Source of the DNA: Coriaria nepalensis
Taxonomy: Eukaryota; Streptophyta; Magnoliopsida; Cucurbitales; Coriariaceae
Reading direction: 5' to 3'
Length of the DNA: 64,000 nt
Assembly (NCBI GenBank): GCA_027186245.1
Contig: CP114500.1
Span: 6,334,001-6,398,000, forward strand
The stretch's first letter is position 1. Each line of letters begins with the position of its first letter. Under the pieces are notes generated by a model that was not told where the DNA came from, did not search any database, and saw only the letters and a program-made list of their open reading frames with translations. The position numbers and the translations under genes were made by a program. Below are positions 33,913-45,712 of the stretch, one piece after another.

Positions 33913-36900
33913 TATCACTCAAGGCTAACGCCTTTCACATCATGTCTTCTTATAATTTTGAAAATAACAATGGCACTATAGGAATCAACGCAACTATTAC
34001 ACCTCCAATCACATCCACTTTGAATAATAGTGAAATCAACCCCATGACTCCCCTACTAATTCATCACATCACGAATTTTATCTCAACTCATTTCGATGAC
34101 ACAAACTATCTAACCTCAAATGGAGTCAATTCTCATCCCATGGATCTTATCCCTTACGTTGATGGAACCATATCCCAACCGCTGCTCATCGACCATACAC
34201 AACCTATAACTATTCACGTAACATTGAGGAAACTAGATCGGTTAGTTTGCTCTGTAAATAATGCTACACTCTTGCCTACGATTGCTCACCTTGCACTCGG
34301 TTGCTCTATGTCACGAATACTGTGGCTCACCTTGGTCAAAAAATACATGAATCAATGTATGGCCAAGAAATCCCTCCTCAAATTCCAATTACAAACTGTC
34401 GAACAAGGTAATCTTTCAGTTTCTGATTATCTTATTGATGTGAAGAAAATCACCAACTCTTTTGCTACCATTAGTGATCTAGTCTCTGATTCTGACCTTG
34501 TTTCACATATTTTGAATGGATTACTACCTAATTATCACCAATTCATCACCACTATGGAAACCGGTCACTCTCTCCATCATTTTCCGAGCTTCGATCGAAA
34601 CTTCTCGTTCATGATTAGAGACTATGCCAACATTGCCTCCAGACTCAATCTGATCTCACCCACTCCATGGCCATGTTCTCCTTCTTAAATCAGCCTTCAT
34701 CTCAATCTCAAAACAAAGGTGGTGGTTGTTCTGGATTTACTTACGGCGGAGCTCGCAGTCGTGGTGGAAGCCATAGTGGCACTTGGTTTTCATCTTTCTC
34801 TGACCTCTGTCAGATATGCAAACAACGGGGCCACCTTGCCGCACGTTGTTGTTACCGCTACTTTAAATCTCATAACGACGGCGGTGCATCTCCTTTCTCT
34901 CAACCATCACACGCCCCTCTAACGGCGCATATCTCACAGCAGATCGCCTCTCATTGGCCCTTCGCACAACAAATCGTGGGCTCCTCTTTTCCCGCTTCTC
35001 CAGTTTCACCATTTACGGGTCAATATGGGCTACTGGGTCATCTTGCCGATTCACTCCCCTATCCACCTACTGATCTGCATCTACACTTGGGCCGATACTT
35101 ATTATTAGGCCAACACGCACTAAGCTTCTACTCTTAGCCAAGCTCAACTCCATCTCCCTCAAGCCTATCTCCATAAGTCTATCTCTCTGAAGCTCATTAC
35201 TTTAGTCTGGATTTCTCTTCTTCTGCACCCTCGGTTATCTCTGATTGGTTGCCAGATAGTGTGGCCCCCTCACACATGATGTCGGACCCGAGTATTCTTC
35301 AGTCATCTCAGCCCTACACTAGATTGGATAACGTCATCATCAGAAATGGTAATTCTCTTCCTATCACACATATTGGTTCTACCACTTTAATCACCTCTTT
35401 CTACCCTCTATATCTCAATAATGCTCTTCTTGTTCCCGGTCTTACACGAAATTTACTTTCCATTGATTAGCTCACTCGTGACAACTCTTGTCTTGTTGAA
35501 TTCTCACCCTCTACTTTTGTTGTGAAGGATCTCAAGTCTAAAGTCCATCTCTTGCATGCTCCTGCACTTGGAAATATATCTCTACTTCCCACCACTCATG
35601 TTGCTCATGTCTCGTCTCGTCTTCCTACTTCCCTCTGGTATCGTCATCTCAGTCACCTGTCTTCATCAATTTTTTGTCAAATTCATTCTTCTGTTTTGTA
35701 TTTTTTTTCGGATTTTCTTTGTGTAAACACACTTTGTGATAGTTGTCAACAAACAAAAAGTAGTCGTTTGCCTTTTCCACTTTGCTCTACTCGTAGTACT
35801 TCTCCTTTATTTTTGATTTATTGTGACATTTGGAGTCCTTCCCCGATTTTATCATATTCTGTTCCGTTATTTCATCACATTTATTGATAATTATAGTCGC
35901 TTCATATGGCTATATCCACTCAAAAATAAATCGGATGCTCTCTCTTGCTTTCAACACTTTAAATCCCATGTTGAAAACTATTTCTCTATCTCCATCAAGA
36001 TTTTTTAAAGTGATGTTGCTCTTGAACTTACCAAAGGGCCACTTCAATCATTTCTCAACTCTTTCGGCATCACCTACCATATCTTATGCCCTTACACTCA
36101 TCGACAAAATGGTGTTGCCGAATGCAAAAACCGTCACCTATCCAAAATGGCAATTGTTTCTTGCATCTCAAGCCCCAAAATCATTATGGTTTGATGCATT
36201 TTCTACCGCCTCTTACATCATTAATCGCCTCCCACTCCTATTCTCTTGTCCAAATCACCATTTGAAGTTCTTTACAATCAAAAACCGGATTACTCACTCT
36301 TTCGGGTATTCGGTTGTAAATGTTTTCCTTTCTAAGGTTCCACTCATCTTGAAAAATTAAGTCCTAAGTCGATTTTGTGTGTCTTCATTGACTACTCACC
36401 TAATCACAAAGGTTTCAAATGCATTGATCTAGTCACTTTCAAGCTCTACATTTCCCGTCATGTCCACTTCGATGAGTCGTCCTTCCCACAATCTCATTTG
36501 TCTTCTTCATCCAACCCCATTGTACCCTGCTCCCATATTCCATCTCCTGCGCAATTTCGATCTGTTCCTATCCCTTTTGGCCCAATCTCTACTACCCCAC
36601 CCTACTCTTTTCCTTCCCAGCCCCTGCCCCCCACCTCTACTCACGCTCAAGCCCAATCCCTTACCCACCACTCTCCTTACCGAGCCCACTTCACCAGTCC
36701 ACTCTTACTCCAATCGATCCTCTCCCTCTTCAACCCATATCCAATACCATTCCCTCTTTCCCATAATAGCCCACCTCACCCCCCCCCCCCCCCATTCTTC
36801 CACCAGCCCATGTACTCCCTCCTCTTTCTCCCCTACAACTCACTCACAATCTCAGAAGTCCCACTCCTCGGTTCCTACCTCCTCTTCTATCACTCTCTCT

Positions 36901-38539
36901 CCTTTGCTCGTATCATACATCTCTCCTACCTCTTCTTCCCTTCCTTATGTAGTTAACCGATCTCTCTCTACCCCTTGCTCTTTCTACTCATATTCATCCC
37001 ATGATTATCAGAAATCAAACCCACTCTCTCTGCCCAAAGTCTTATCTCGATCACATCACTTTTGTCTCCTCTACCTCTCTACCTGATCATGAACCGTCCA
37101 CCTTTTCCATTGCAAATTCGCGCCCTTATCTCTAATGCCACTTGGGTCCTCACTGATCTGCCACCGTTGGCCAATCTTGTTAGGTGCAAATGAGTTTTCC
37201 GGATTAAGCGCAATCTCGATGGTTCCATTCTTCGCTATAAAGCTTGTCTAGTTGCGAAAGGTTACCATCAATCTGCAGGTATATATTATTCGAATACTTT
37301 TAGTCCATTAATTAAGCCCACTATTGTTCGGACCGTGCTTTCCATTGCCATATTTGCTTGTTGGTCCGTTCGAGAAATTGATGTCGATAATGCTTTCTTA
37401 CATAGTAATCTCACATAGGAGGTATATATGCCTCAACCTTCTGGCTTCGTTGATCCAAAATTTCCACATAGGGTGTGTCGTCTTTGGAAATCTCTTATGG
37501 TCTGAAGCAAGCCCCTCGCGCATGGTTCCACCGGTTTACTACACGAATTCTTGAACTCAGCTTCTGTGGTTCATAAATAAGGTACTGAAATTTGTTATAT
37601 TCTCATTTATGTGGATGATATACTCTTGACTAGCAATAGCAATTTGGTCACAACCACTCTTACTGCAGATCTGCATCATTCATTTCATCTTAAGGACCTG
37701 GGTCCATTGCGGTACTTCCTCGACATTGAAGCCATACCCACATCTGCTGGCTTACTCTTAACTCAATCTGGGTATATATTTGATCTACTAAATCGTACGA
37801 GTTTATCTAATGCAAAAACCGCTACCCACACCTGCCATTACCAGACAACAGCTCTCAAAGTTCTCAGGTGATCCTCTTACTGATCTGTCTCTATATTATA
37901 GTTTCGTTGGAGCTCTCCAATATGCTACCATTACTTGGCCTGATATTCAATTCTCTATTAACAAGGTTGCTTAGTTCCTTTATTGTCCAACTGAAAATCA
38001 TTGGACAACGGTCAAATGCATCCTTCGTTATCTCAAAGGCACTGCTTCTCATGGTACATCACCAAATCTCGTCTTCTAATCTTAAAGGTTTTCTCGGATG
38101 CCGATTAGGCTGGTTGTCCGGATGACAGAAAGTCTACCATTGGGTTTTGTATATTTCTTAGTAGTAATCCTGTTGGCTAGGTCTCCAAGAAACAACCGAC
38201 CATAGCATGCTCTACCATGCCATTGCTCTAATGGTCGCTGAACTTTGATGGCTCACTTTTCTCCTGGTCGAGCTCCATGCTCCCATTGCAACTTCTCCAA
38301 TGCTATGGCGTGACAATGTGAGTGCCACCTATCTCGCTGTGAATCTTGTCTTTCACACTCGTACCAAGAATATTGAAATTGACGTCCACTTTGTGCACGA
38401 TCTTATATCCAAATGTTTTCTTGATGTTCGTTATCTTTCTATTATTGAGCAAATAGCCGATGGCCCCACTAAAAGTCTATCCCGTATAAGATTTCAATCT
38501 GTTTGATCCAAACTCACTATTTTATCCCTAATTTCGTTT

Positions 38540-38548
38540 GAAAGAGGA
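38540..38548 (+). promoter_or_regulatory. Polypurine tract of the copia element
   Basis: GAAAGAGGA lies immediately before the 3' LTR, where second-strand synthesis is primed. Confidence 0.8.
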
Positions 38549-38690
38549 TGAAATGATATTTCTATAATTTACTATTTATTATCATATGTATTACTCAAAC
38601 CCTATTATTAATCTCTATATATAATAGAGTCAATGTACCTACATGATTAAGGTTAATACAAAATACACATCAATTTTACAATATCTTTCA
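38549..38690 (+). repeat. 3' LTR of the copia element
   Basis: 142 bp, starting TGAAATGATATTTC and ending ATATCTTTCA. The terminal dinucleotides TG/CA are intact here, whereas the 5' copy has lost CA (now GA). Confidence 0.9.
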
Positions 38691-38695
38691 ATTAA
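38691..38695. repeat. Target-site duplication ATTAA, right
   Basis: Identical to 33753-33757. Confidence 0.85.
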
Positions 38696-38892
38696 CGAAT
38701 CGCATCCAATAAAATGAACACCCAATCTCCCATATTAATTATTAAAAAAAATTCCAGAACAAAACAATCGTACACCGCCATCTCTCCAACTGTATACATA
38801 AGCCCAAGAAATCATGAAATCGTGTCATACTTCCTACAGTCCCCCCCACCCCAAAAAAAAACACGCATTTTTACTTCGACAAAGCTACTGCA

Positions 38893-39353
38893 TCAGTTTG
38901 TGGAATCACACACGAGAGCTTGTCTCTGCGATAGATCCGCTTTTTCAGAGATAGACCAAGCCACTTCATCCAGCTTTCTTAGAGGTAGATCCACTTCATC
39001 AATGGCTAGAGTATATTGAGGTTCAAATTTCCAACAATCCCTCCACTTATCCTTGCAACTGCACATCATAAAACTCCTTTACTCTCTCCTCTCTCTTTTT
39101 CAACAACTGTTCAAGAGCCGATGTTATAGCTTCAAGTTGTTCTTTCATTGTTCCTGAAGTCTTCTCAGGCTTGTAACCAAACAGAAAAATTTTGAAGCAG
39201 AAATCAGGACACAAATCAGACAGCATGCATAAGCATTTACAGTAGAATCAAAATCCAAAACATTAATAAATACTCAGTCCCGAAAAGATTCTTTTCCCCC
39301 ATAATAGAAAGAAGAGTAGACAGTTCATCTTTGGAGTCAGATAATGCTAGGAC
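38893..39353 (-). pseudogene. Fragment of a MAP65 microtubule-associated protein gene
   Basis: On the - strand three consecutive blocks of the MAP65/Ase1/PRC1 N-terminal half appear. First comes ALSDSKDELSTLLSIMGEKN after an AG acceptor (39353-39280). Next is PEKTSGTMKEQLEAITSALE, continuing QLLKKREERVKEFYDVQ (39175-39055) after another AG. Then, in a shifted frame, come ISGGIVGNLN and IDEVDLPLRKLDE with the degraded tail to a stop at 38893. Intact MAP65 proteins (about 580 residues) bundle antiparallel microtubules in the phragmoplast and preprophase band. Here only about 110 residues survive, with a frameshift and loss of splice signals. It begins about 200 bases after the copia element. 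Confidence 0.78.
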
Positions 39354-40090
39354 CTGAAAAAGTGAAAGAGAGCTTGAAAGAGCTTCTATGATTATTTATC
39401 CTCACTTTCTGTCAAGTTTCTATTATCTCAAATCTGAAAACTTTTGGTCGAAGAAATTAGCGGCATAAATTTATCTGTCACAAAATTCGTGACATATTAA
39501 TAGTATTTTGATAATTACGAAATATATCTATGAAATTTAACGGCAATCAGTTTGAGTACTTCCATATTTGATACATTAGCGGCACGATTTTGCATTGCCA
39601 CTAATAACGTGTTGCTAATGTGCGCATTTTTGGTAAATTAACTCTAGAGTTTATATCATGCTTTTTAGACCATATTTATTATGAACTTAGTTAATGTTTT
39701 GCTTCAATTTTAACCTCGTATTAGGGCACGAAGAAGAACTGGAGAGAAAGATTAGGGCAAGAAGAAGAACTACTATTAGTAAATCTAATAAAAAACAAAA
39801 CAAGTCGTGAACCGTGAACTAATATATAATATGTTTTCCCATTTTTCATCTTCAAACTTGATGAAAAATACGTGACTGTTTTGAGATCAAATTGTACACC
39901 TAGTCACTGCTCATCAGCATCTCCATTAGAGAAGAAGAAGAAGGAAAAAAAAAAAAAAAAAAAACCTTCCACCTACTCTACTTCATGTAGACTAATTCCT
40001 TTCATTACAAGAAGACTTCTCTGGTTGAAAACTTGTCATCTGATCTATGACTTTCTTCATTCCAGAAAATGAGAATCACTGCACATCTCC

Positions 40091-40560
40091 ACACTATATA
40101 AATCCTTGCTCTTTGCTTTCTTATGTGCTTAGAAACGCTATGCTGCCATGACTTAATTACCCTAGAACTTCCCATTTATATATGTTTTCTGACAATTCTC
40201 TTAAGAAAAATTTAGCTACTAAGAAAAAAATTATGTGGGTTAATAATGGTTTGAGTTACGTAGCTGAAACTTGGTGGCTTTTTATAGGGTGAAAGGAAGA
40301 TATGCGAGAAGGCAATCTTGTGGTGGTGGATAATGTAGGTAGGGCCCTTATTTGTAGGGCCAGATGGGAGTATTGGCAGGGCCCACTGTCTAAAGATAGA
40401 TGCCATGAAGTGACCTATTGGGCAATGGACCTTGTCCCCCACAATAGCGTAACCCTCCTGAAAAGGACTTCTCATCAACTTCTTGCCTAGAGAGGACCAT
40501 CCTTTGTCTCCCCTTAATATATACCTGCCATATGCTTCATGCATTTTTTGCAGGTTTGGG
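40091..40560 (+). other. Possible noncoding transcription unit (speculative)
   Basis: A good TATA context (CTATATAAATCC near 40093) is followed after about 200 bases by an unusually GC-balanced stretch (40300-40510) with several GGGCCC/GGGCCCAC words, resembling TCP-factor sites. The frames on both strands (62 and 124 codons) show no family signature. No stable miRNA-type foldback was found by eye. The GGGCCC words could equally mark a promoter. Confidence 0.2.
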
Positions 40561-41401
40561 GCTAACATGAGATTTAGGATCAGCAATTTCCATTAATTAT
40601 TGAATCTACCGGCCAGTGGAAGTGCAAATCCAGATCAACCCTCCATTCCCGTTTATGCTTGCATGATTATGAATAACATTGACTATAAATAATTATATAT
40701 CTAAGCTTATTATTTTATGTGATCATGAATGCATGGCCACTTTTTTGAAAACAAAAGCGAAATTTGTTTTGATTTATTGATCTATGATTATGAGAAACTT
40801 TGATTTTTTGTTGATCTCTATCTATCTTTTACATAAAAATTCAAACATAAAGTAAGAATAGACTATGTTTTGTATGTGAAATTGAGAATATTTTACGAGT
40901 TTAGATAAAGTATTTGTTACTTCTTCTATTGTATGTTTATGAGAAACTTTGAAGTTCAAATTAAGTTTTGATTTTGTCTTATTTTATAGATCGATGTAAA
41001 ATAAATAATTATTTTGATGTAGATTTTAACATATGATGTTTAGTCATTTTCTTAATATATAGTTTTTAACTTTGAAATAATTGATGATTTAATACAAGAT
41101 TTTATGCATAATTATTAACTTTTGATTAGTTATAATTTGTAAATTTATATATTAGTTTTGAAGTATGTATATTAGGCTATGATTAAAGTTATATCAATAT
41201 TTGATGATAAAAATTGATCTAAATGATTAAAGTATTTGATTACCTTTTTCTTTTTCTTTTTTTCTTTTTAGTAATAGATATTTCCAATAAGAACATTCTT
41301 TCTACTTCCTTTGAAACTAAAATAAGGATATTTATATCTTTTATCACATGTTCAACATAGAATTAGAGAATCATTCTGTGTTGTAGTGTTTCATTGAGAC
41401 A

Positions 41402-41488
41402 ACGGCTTCTGGGGTGGAGCCGCGGAGGGAAGGGGCCGTAAGGGTTGGCGCCACACCCCTGCGACTCTCGGCGCTTCTTACGGCTTCT
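41402..41488. repeat. GC-rich hairpin between 9-bp direct repeats
   Basis: ACGGCTTCT occurs at 41402-41410 and 41480-41488. The sequence between is about 70% GC in very AT-rich surroundings. It contains the inverted repeat GCCGTAAG (41435-41442) and CTTACGGC (41477-41484), with GGCGCC and GGCGC elements inside the loop, so a strong hairpin is possible. The origin is unknown. Confidence 0.65.
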
Positions 41489-43484
41489 AAATAATGGTAG
41501 ATCCAATTTAAGTTTAACCTTTTGTTTATAAATTAGGATATCAAAGTGGTCTAAGCTATTCAATCTCAAAATTTTAGACATGTCAATGAAGAGCTCCAAA
41601 ACATAATGAAGAAAACGAAAAACTTATGGTACTTTTTATTCAATCTTAATTGCAAGTCTGAATCCATCCGATCGAATCCGAATCTAAAATTTTTGTTATA
41701 TATTGAGTGTGCAATTAATTATTTTCCGTTTTACCCTTCAAGTTTGAAGGAAATCAAATAAATTGAATGGTAAACATGCAATTGTCTCTTTGCCCAAAAA
41801 GAAAGAAAAAAAGGGAAACGAAAGAACAAGCTTGGGTTGAGTCCCACCCACAGACTTGACCCCCAAGTCTCCCACAATATAATATATGAATAAAGGAACT
41901 ATACAAAATTTAGATTAAAGGGAAATAGTTATTTATAATTAATATTTAAATAATAAATTAATAAATAATGATATGATGTGTTCATCAGCAAAGGGCCTCC
42001 ACCTTCTTAGACAGGCAACTTTAGAATACGTAGTCCTAGTGACGGCCACGTTATCGGATCGAGTACAATCGTAACTTATTGTCGTACTGAGTTCCGACAT
42101 GTCGGCGACTTATCATTGCCGACAGTGACAAAACAGTTACAAAAATGACATTTAAACATCCCAACTTTTATTATATTCAATTGTGTCCATTCCAGCTTTC
42201 ACATCTTCTGGGCAACCCACACTTCTTCAGGTCCCACAGTAGCCACAGCCCCCCCCCCCCCTCTTTTCTTCTGAGCCCTTTCTTTAGTTTTCTAGAGGAA
42301 GGGTGGACAAATTGGGGCGACCCTTCTCAAGATTCTGCTTAATGGGGGCCCGGCCCATTTTAGATATTAATAGGGCCCACTTTACATTGTGCTGTCATGT
42401 ATGAGATCATCTCATTGCTGGAAATTGGAAAACAAAGATGATAAGAGGCTCTAAAGCAACAAAAGCAAAACGAATATTTTTCTCACATGTTTAATTTAAG
42501 ATACATGAGATTTAAATTATATTTTATAGTCAATTTTGCCTCTAAACGCTAAATTGAGGACCAAAATCGACTTAATTATTACCATAGGGGGGTAATTTTT
42601 GAGTTTAGCTGAAATGTAGAGACTGAAATAATAATTTGATAGTTTAAAAATATCTGCGTTATGGGATGGGTGGTGGGACTGTACCACATGTATCATGTTG
42701 GAGGACAACATGGTTCGTATCAGAACAGAAGAATGTCAGAAATATGAATGAAGCTTTGAATGAATTGTTAAAGAAAAGAATCTGGCTTGTCTGGAGATTT
42801 TTGCTAGTGAGTGGTTGCTCTCTGAGGCTCATAAAATATTTGGATGAGTACAGCAATTTTGTCATTATTAGATGGATGCAATACGGCAAATCGTGATTTG
42901 ATTAATTTGCATGTGAGGGGTTGTTAGTAATATTGATATTTCATTTATATTTTTTTACGGCTTATTTCCCGACAGTTCGAACTATTAGAATGCTCGGTAA
43001 CTTAGCCGATTTAATATGAGTGTAGTTCCAATATATTGAGTTTTAGTGGAGGCGGTTGTTGTGGTGGCCGGATTTGAGTGGTTGAAGATGGGCGGAAATT
43101 AAATTATAACAAAATTTTAGGGTCTAAGAAGTCAAATAAAGGAGGTATAATTGTAAATTTTAAGAGATTTCATTTTTTTTTTTTTTTTTTTGTTTGACAT
43201 TGCATGTTGATTAGTGATGCCAAGTCAACATTTCTTTAACTTGCAAATAATAAAGTGCAAAGCCAGCACAATGTTCTCTGTCAACCAAACATTGCAAATT
43301 CATTGACAAACTCCCAAACAACACAACAACCTTCTGACCAAGTAAATGTCACTACTCTTTTCAGAAAACATACTCAAAAATTAAAAACTCAACAACAGCA
43401 AAAGAGAAGAAATAAGTCTAGTCTTCAATCAAATTAACACATCCTATGTACTTTACCGAGTAATCAGACCCTAATCTCATTAAC

Positions 43485-45712
43485 TTATGTTGAATCGTTG
43501 GTTGTCTCTCCCAATGCTTTCTTGATATCAGGCTACAACAAAGAGAGCAAATGACATACGTGATGAAAAAGACGCAACGAAGATAACATGAGTCGAGAAT
43601 CTTCATCGACGAGCAAAAAGATGGGTAGTTTCCAAAGAATACCTCAATTGCCAAAGGAGTGGTGGTTGTACCGAACCGTTCAATCACATTCCCTTCCTTA
43701 TCAACTAAGAATTTCGTAAAGTTCCACTTTATTCCGGACCCCAGAAATCCGGATTTACTAGCTTTAAGGAACTTATAGACAGGTGCTGCAGTTGGCCCAT
43801 TGCAACGAACCTGAACACAAAAATCAAACTCCAAGAATTTGAACAATTCCAATAAATTTTTGAGGAAAAGAAATTATATAGGTTCTGTTGTGAGATTGTA
43901 AATTTTGTTGAACTCGTCATCAATTGAAGAAATCTAAATACTAAAGTTGTTGAGAAAAAATATCATGCCCGTCCCTAAACTAATCTTTGATGATAGAATA
44001 AGATCTATAACCGTGCACAAACACCCACCCATCGCTTTTCAAGACCTCTGAAAGGAAAAGAAAAGCATTGGGCATAGGGGAAAAGGAGCCCAGATGTTTC
44101 ATATTCTTCTTGGATGTGTGCTATAGAATTATATATCTAAACCATATGCACAAGCAAAAATTACTTAGATCGATGAGCAACTCTTCTTCACAACTTCACA
44201 AGGTTATCAATTGAAGAAATGAATTGAAGTACATATGTTAGGTGTTTTAGTAAATTTTATGGGTCCAAACAGGATTTTGGCCTAAACTGGCATTTAATAA
44301 AGCGAGCCCAAATTGAAATTCTTATTCGAGGCTAATCCTAAAATCTACGGCTAGAATAACTCTCTTTTCCGAGTCTAGAAACCTAAGCTTCCCCATTTAA
44401 CTAGAAGAGCCCAAATTTCTGTTGCATTCCATATCCACACAAGATGCATTATAATAAAGCATCCAAGATGCGGGAAAGAGATATTTGAAAGAGAGGTACA
44501 GAGTTGCTAAACCAACTTTCTTTTGAACTATACCAACCCCATCCTGTTAAGGGTAAAGACTGATGCGTAAGGCTTGCATTTATAGTTCACCGAAACTGAA
44601 CCATGACAAGTGGAAAACTCACAACAAGCCCCTTCATTGCAAGCATCAAGGAATTTCTCAATACTAAAATATTTTCCCAAATGAATACCTATGCGGTGAC
44701 AAAAAACATTTATACCGAAAAGAAAAAAAAAACATCATATTTGTTCATACGACTTGTAATATTCAAATAAGATCACAAAACGAAACATAGTAAGAATCAA
44801 TACGTGGGTTCACATTGTTTCGTGATGATGAGTTAGATATGTTCAATAATTACCTTTTGAAAAATGGGATACTCAGCCTTGTATCTTGTACAAGCAAATT
44901 CTTCTGCCTGCTCGCTTGAACCTGGCTCTTGCTTCAAAAACTGATTGCATGGAAATGCCAAGATTTCAAATCCTGAAATTGCCAAAAACGTCTCTCCTTT
45001 AGACATGATAGGTAAAAATTCTTCTCAAAACCTTTTTCATCATAGCCATAATAAGTAAGTTACATGGCAAGTTAACAGAATGCAGAGAAAAAACAATCCG
45101 ATACATAACAGTTAACAGAACTCTTCATGGGGTTTTCTTTACTCCAGGAAAAAAAGCAGTAAAACCAAGCAAAAGTAGTGATACAAAACTCATCTCTGCC
45201 AAGACCTAAGAATGGGAGAAAAACAGAGGAGGGGAAAAAGAGAAGAACCTTTGTCCTTGTATTTCTCGTATAGCTCAGTCAACTGGGTGTAATTCGAATC
45301 TGTAAACCCACTGTTTCAGTGAAAAAAAAAAAACGGAATTGAGAAATGATTCAATTTATCAACATAATCGCACACCCAAAATTTAAATTAACCGAATATT
45401 GAAAAATAAATAAAAAGACAGAAAAAGATGAAAACCATTTGGAAGCAACGTTAACCACAAGAAGGAGCTTCCCTTTGTAGATGCTTAGGTCCACATCTTT
45501 ACCTCTACTATCCTGCATATTATGTTCAATCTCTCCTTTAACATATATATCTTCCCAAAAAGCATCCAGAAATTAAAGAAAACAAAGATGAATATGACAG
45601 AATCACTCAGTTGAACAAAAGGGTTTTTTTTTTTTCTTTTCCCTTTCTTTCTTCTTACCTTGACAGTGAATTCATGAATCGATTTCTCGGGCACTGATGG
45701 AGAAGCACCCAT
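43485..45712 (-). CDS. GPX8: Thiol glutathione peroxidase, GPX8-type (thioredoxin-dependent)
   Basis: Six exons, 45712-45659, 45512-45436, 45310-45249, 44972-44854, 43810-43643 and 43532-43485, join in frame to 175 residues, typical for plant GPX. It reduces hydrogen peroxide and lipid hydroperoxides, in plants mainly with thioredoxin. The peroxidatic Cys44 sits in NVASKCGFTDSNY; its TGT codon is split by intron 2. The other active-site positions are present: Gln75 in FPCNQF, Trp133 and Asn134 in KWNFTKF. The second redox Cys is Cys92 (EEFACTRY). Cys replaces selenocysteine, as in all plant members. There is no transit peptide ([18 protein letters not shown]), which fits the cytosolic/nuclear GPX8 branch rather than plastid GPX1/7. 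The last exon begins after AGCC and gives [11 protein letters not shown]. Intron 4 is long (about 1 kb). Confidence 0.92.

Larger units (their letters stand above)
33758..38690 (+). mobile_element. Complete but coding-dead Ty1/copia LTR retrotransposon with very short LTRs
   Basis: The 4.93-kb element has 144- and 142-bp LTRs bounded by TGAAA...TTTCA/TTTGA, a TGGTATCAGAG primer-binding site, a polypurine tract and a 5-bp target duplication. Domains follow copia order on the + strand. Gag is 33942-34690, with a zinc knuckle CQICKQRGHLAARC near 34808-34849 after a frameshift. Protease region WLPDSVAPSHMM is near 35250. GAG-pre-integrase/HHCC (LWYRHLSHLSSS, CDSCQQTKSSRLPF) is near 35635-35780. 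Integrase (FIDNYSRFIWLYPLKNKSDA, then NGVAEC) spans 35880-36130. RT (YKACLVAKGYHQSAG, VREIDVDNAFLHSN, LIYVDDILL) spans 37180-37860. RNase H/C-terminus (NIEIDVHFVHDLI) ends near 38505. Many stops and frameshifts separate these. By eye the LTRs are about 88% identical, so the insertion is old. Confidence 0.93.
39354..43484. other. Gene-poor AT-rich region
   Basis: No protein gene is supported. It contains a GAAGAAGAACT-rich near-tandem repeat (39726-39772), a poly-A run at about 39948-39964, a TATA-like element near 40093 with a less AT-rich stretch at 40300-40510 (listed separately), a GC-rich hairpin near 41435, a poly-C run near 42250, and the 3' flank of GPX8 at the right end. Confidence 0.5.

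Noticed and set aside
36375..37086. Long Ser/Pro-rich frames (193 and 208 codons) in the copia element
   Set aside because: They fall in the low-complexity linker between integrase and RT of the decayed polyprotein and are overlapping frames of CT-rich DNA.
40430..40475. miR390-like or TAS3-like site (AGCGTAACCCTCCTGA with GACCTTGT nearby)
   Set aside because: The CCCTCCTGA core matches, but the bases pairing with miR390 positions 1-4 and 14 do not, a bulge is needed, and the tasiARF-like part matches over only eight bases. It looks like chance.
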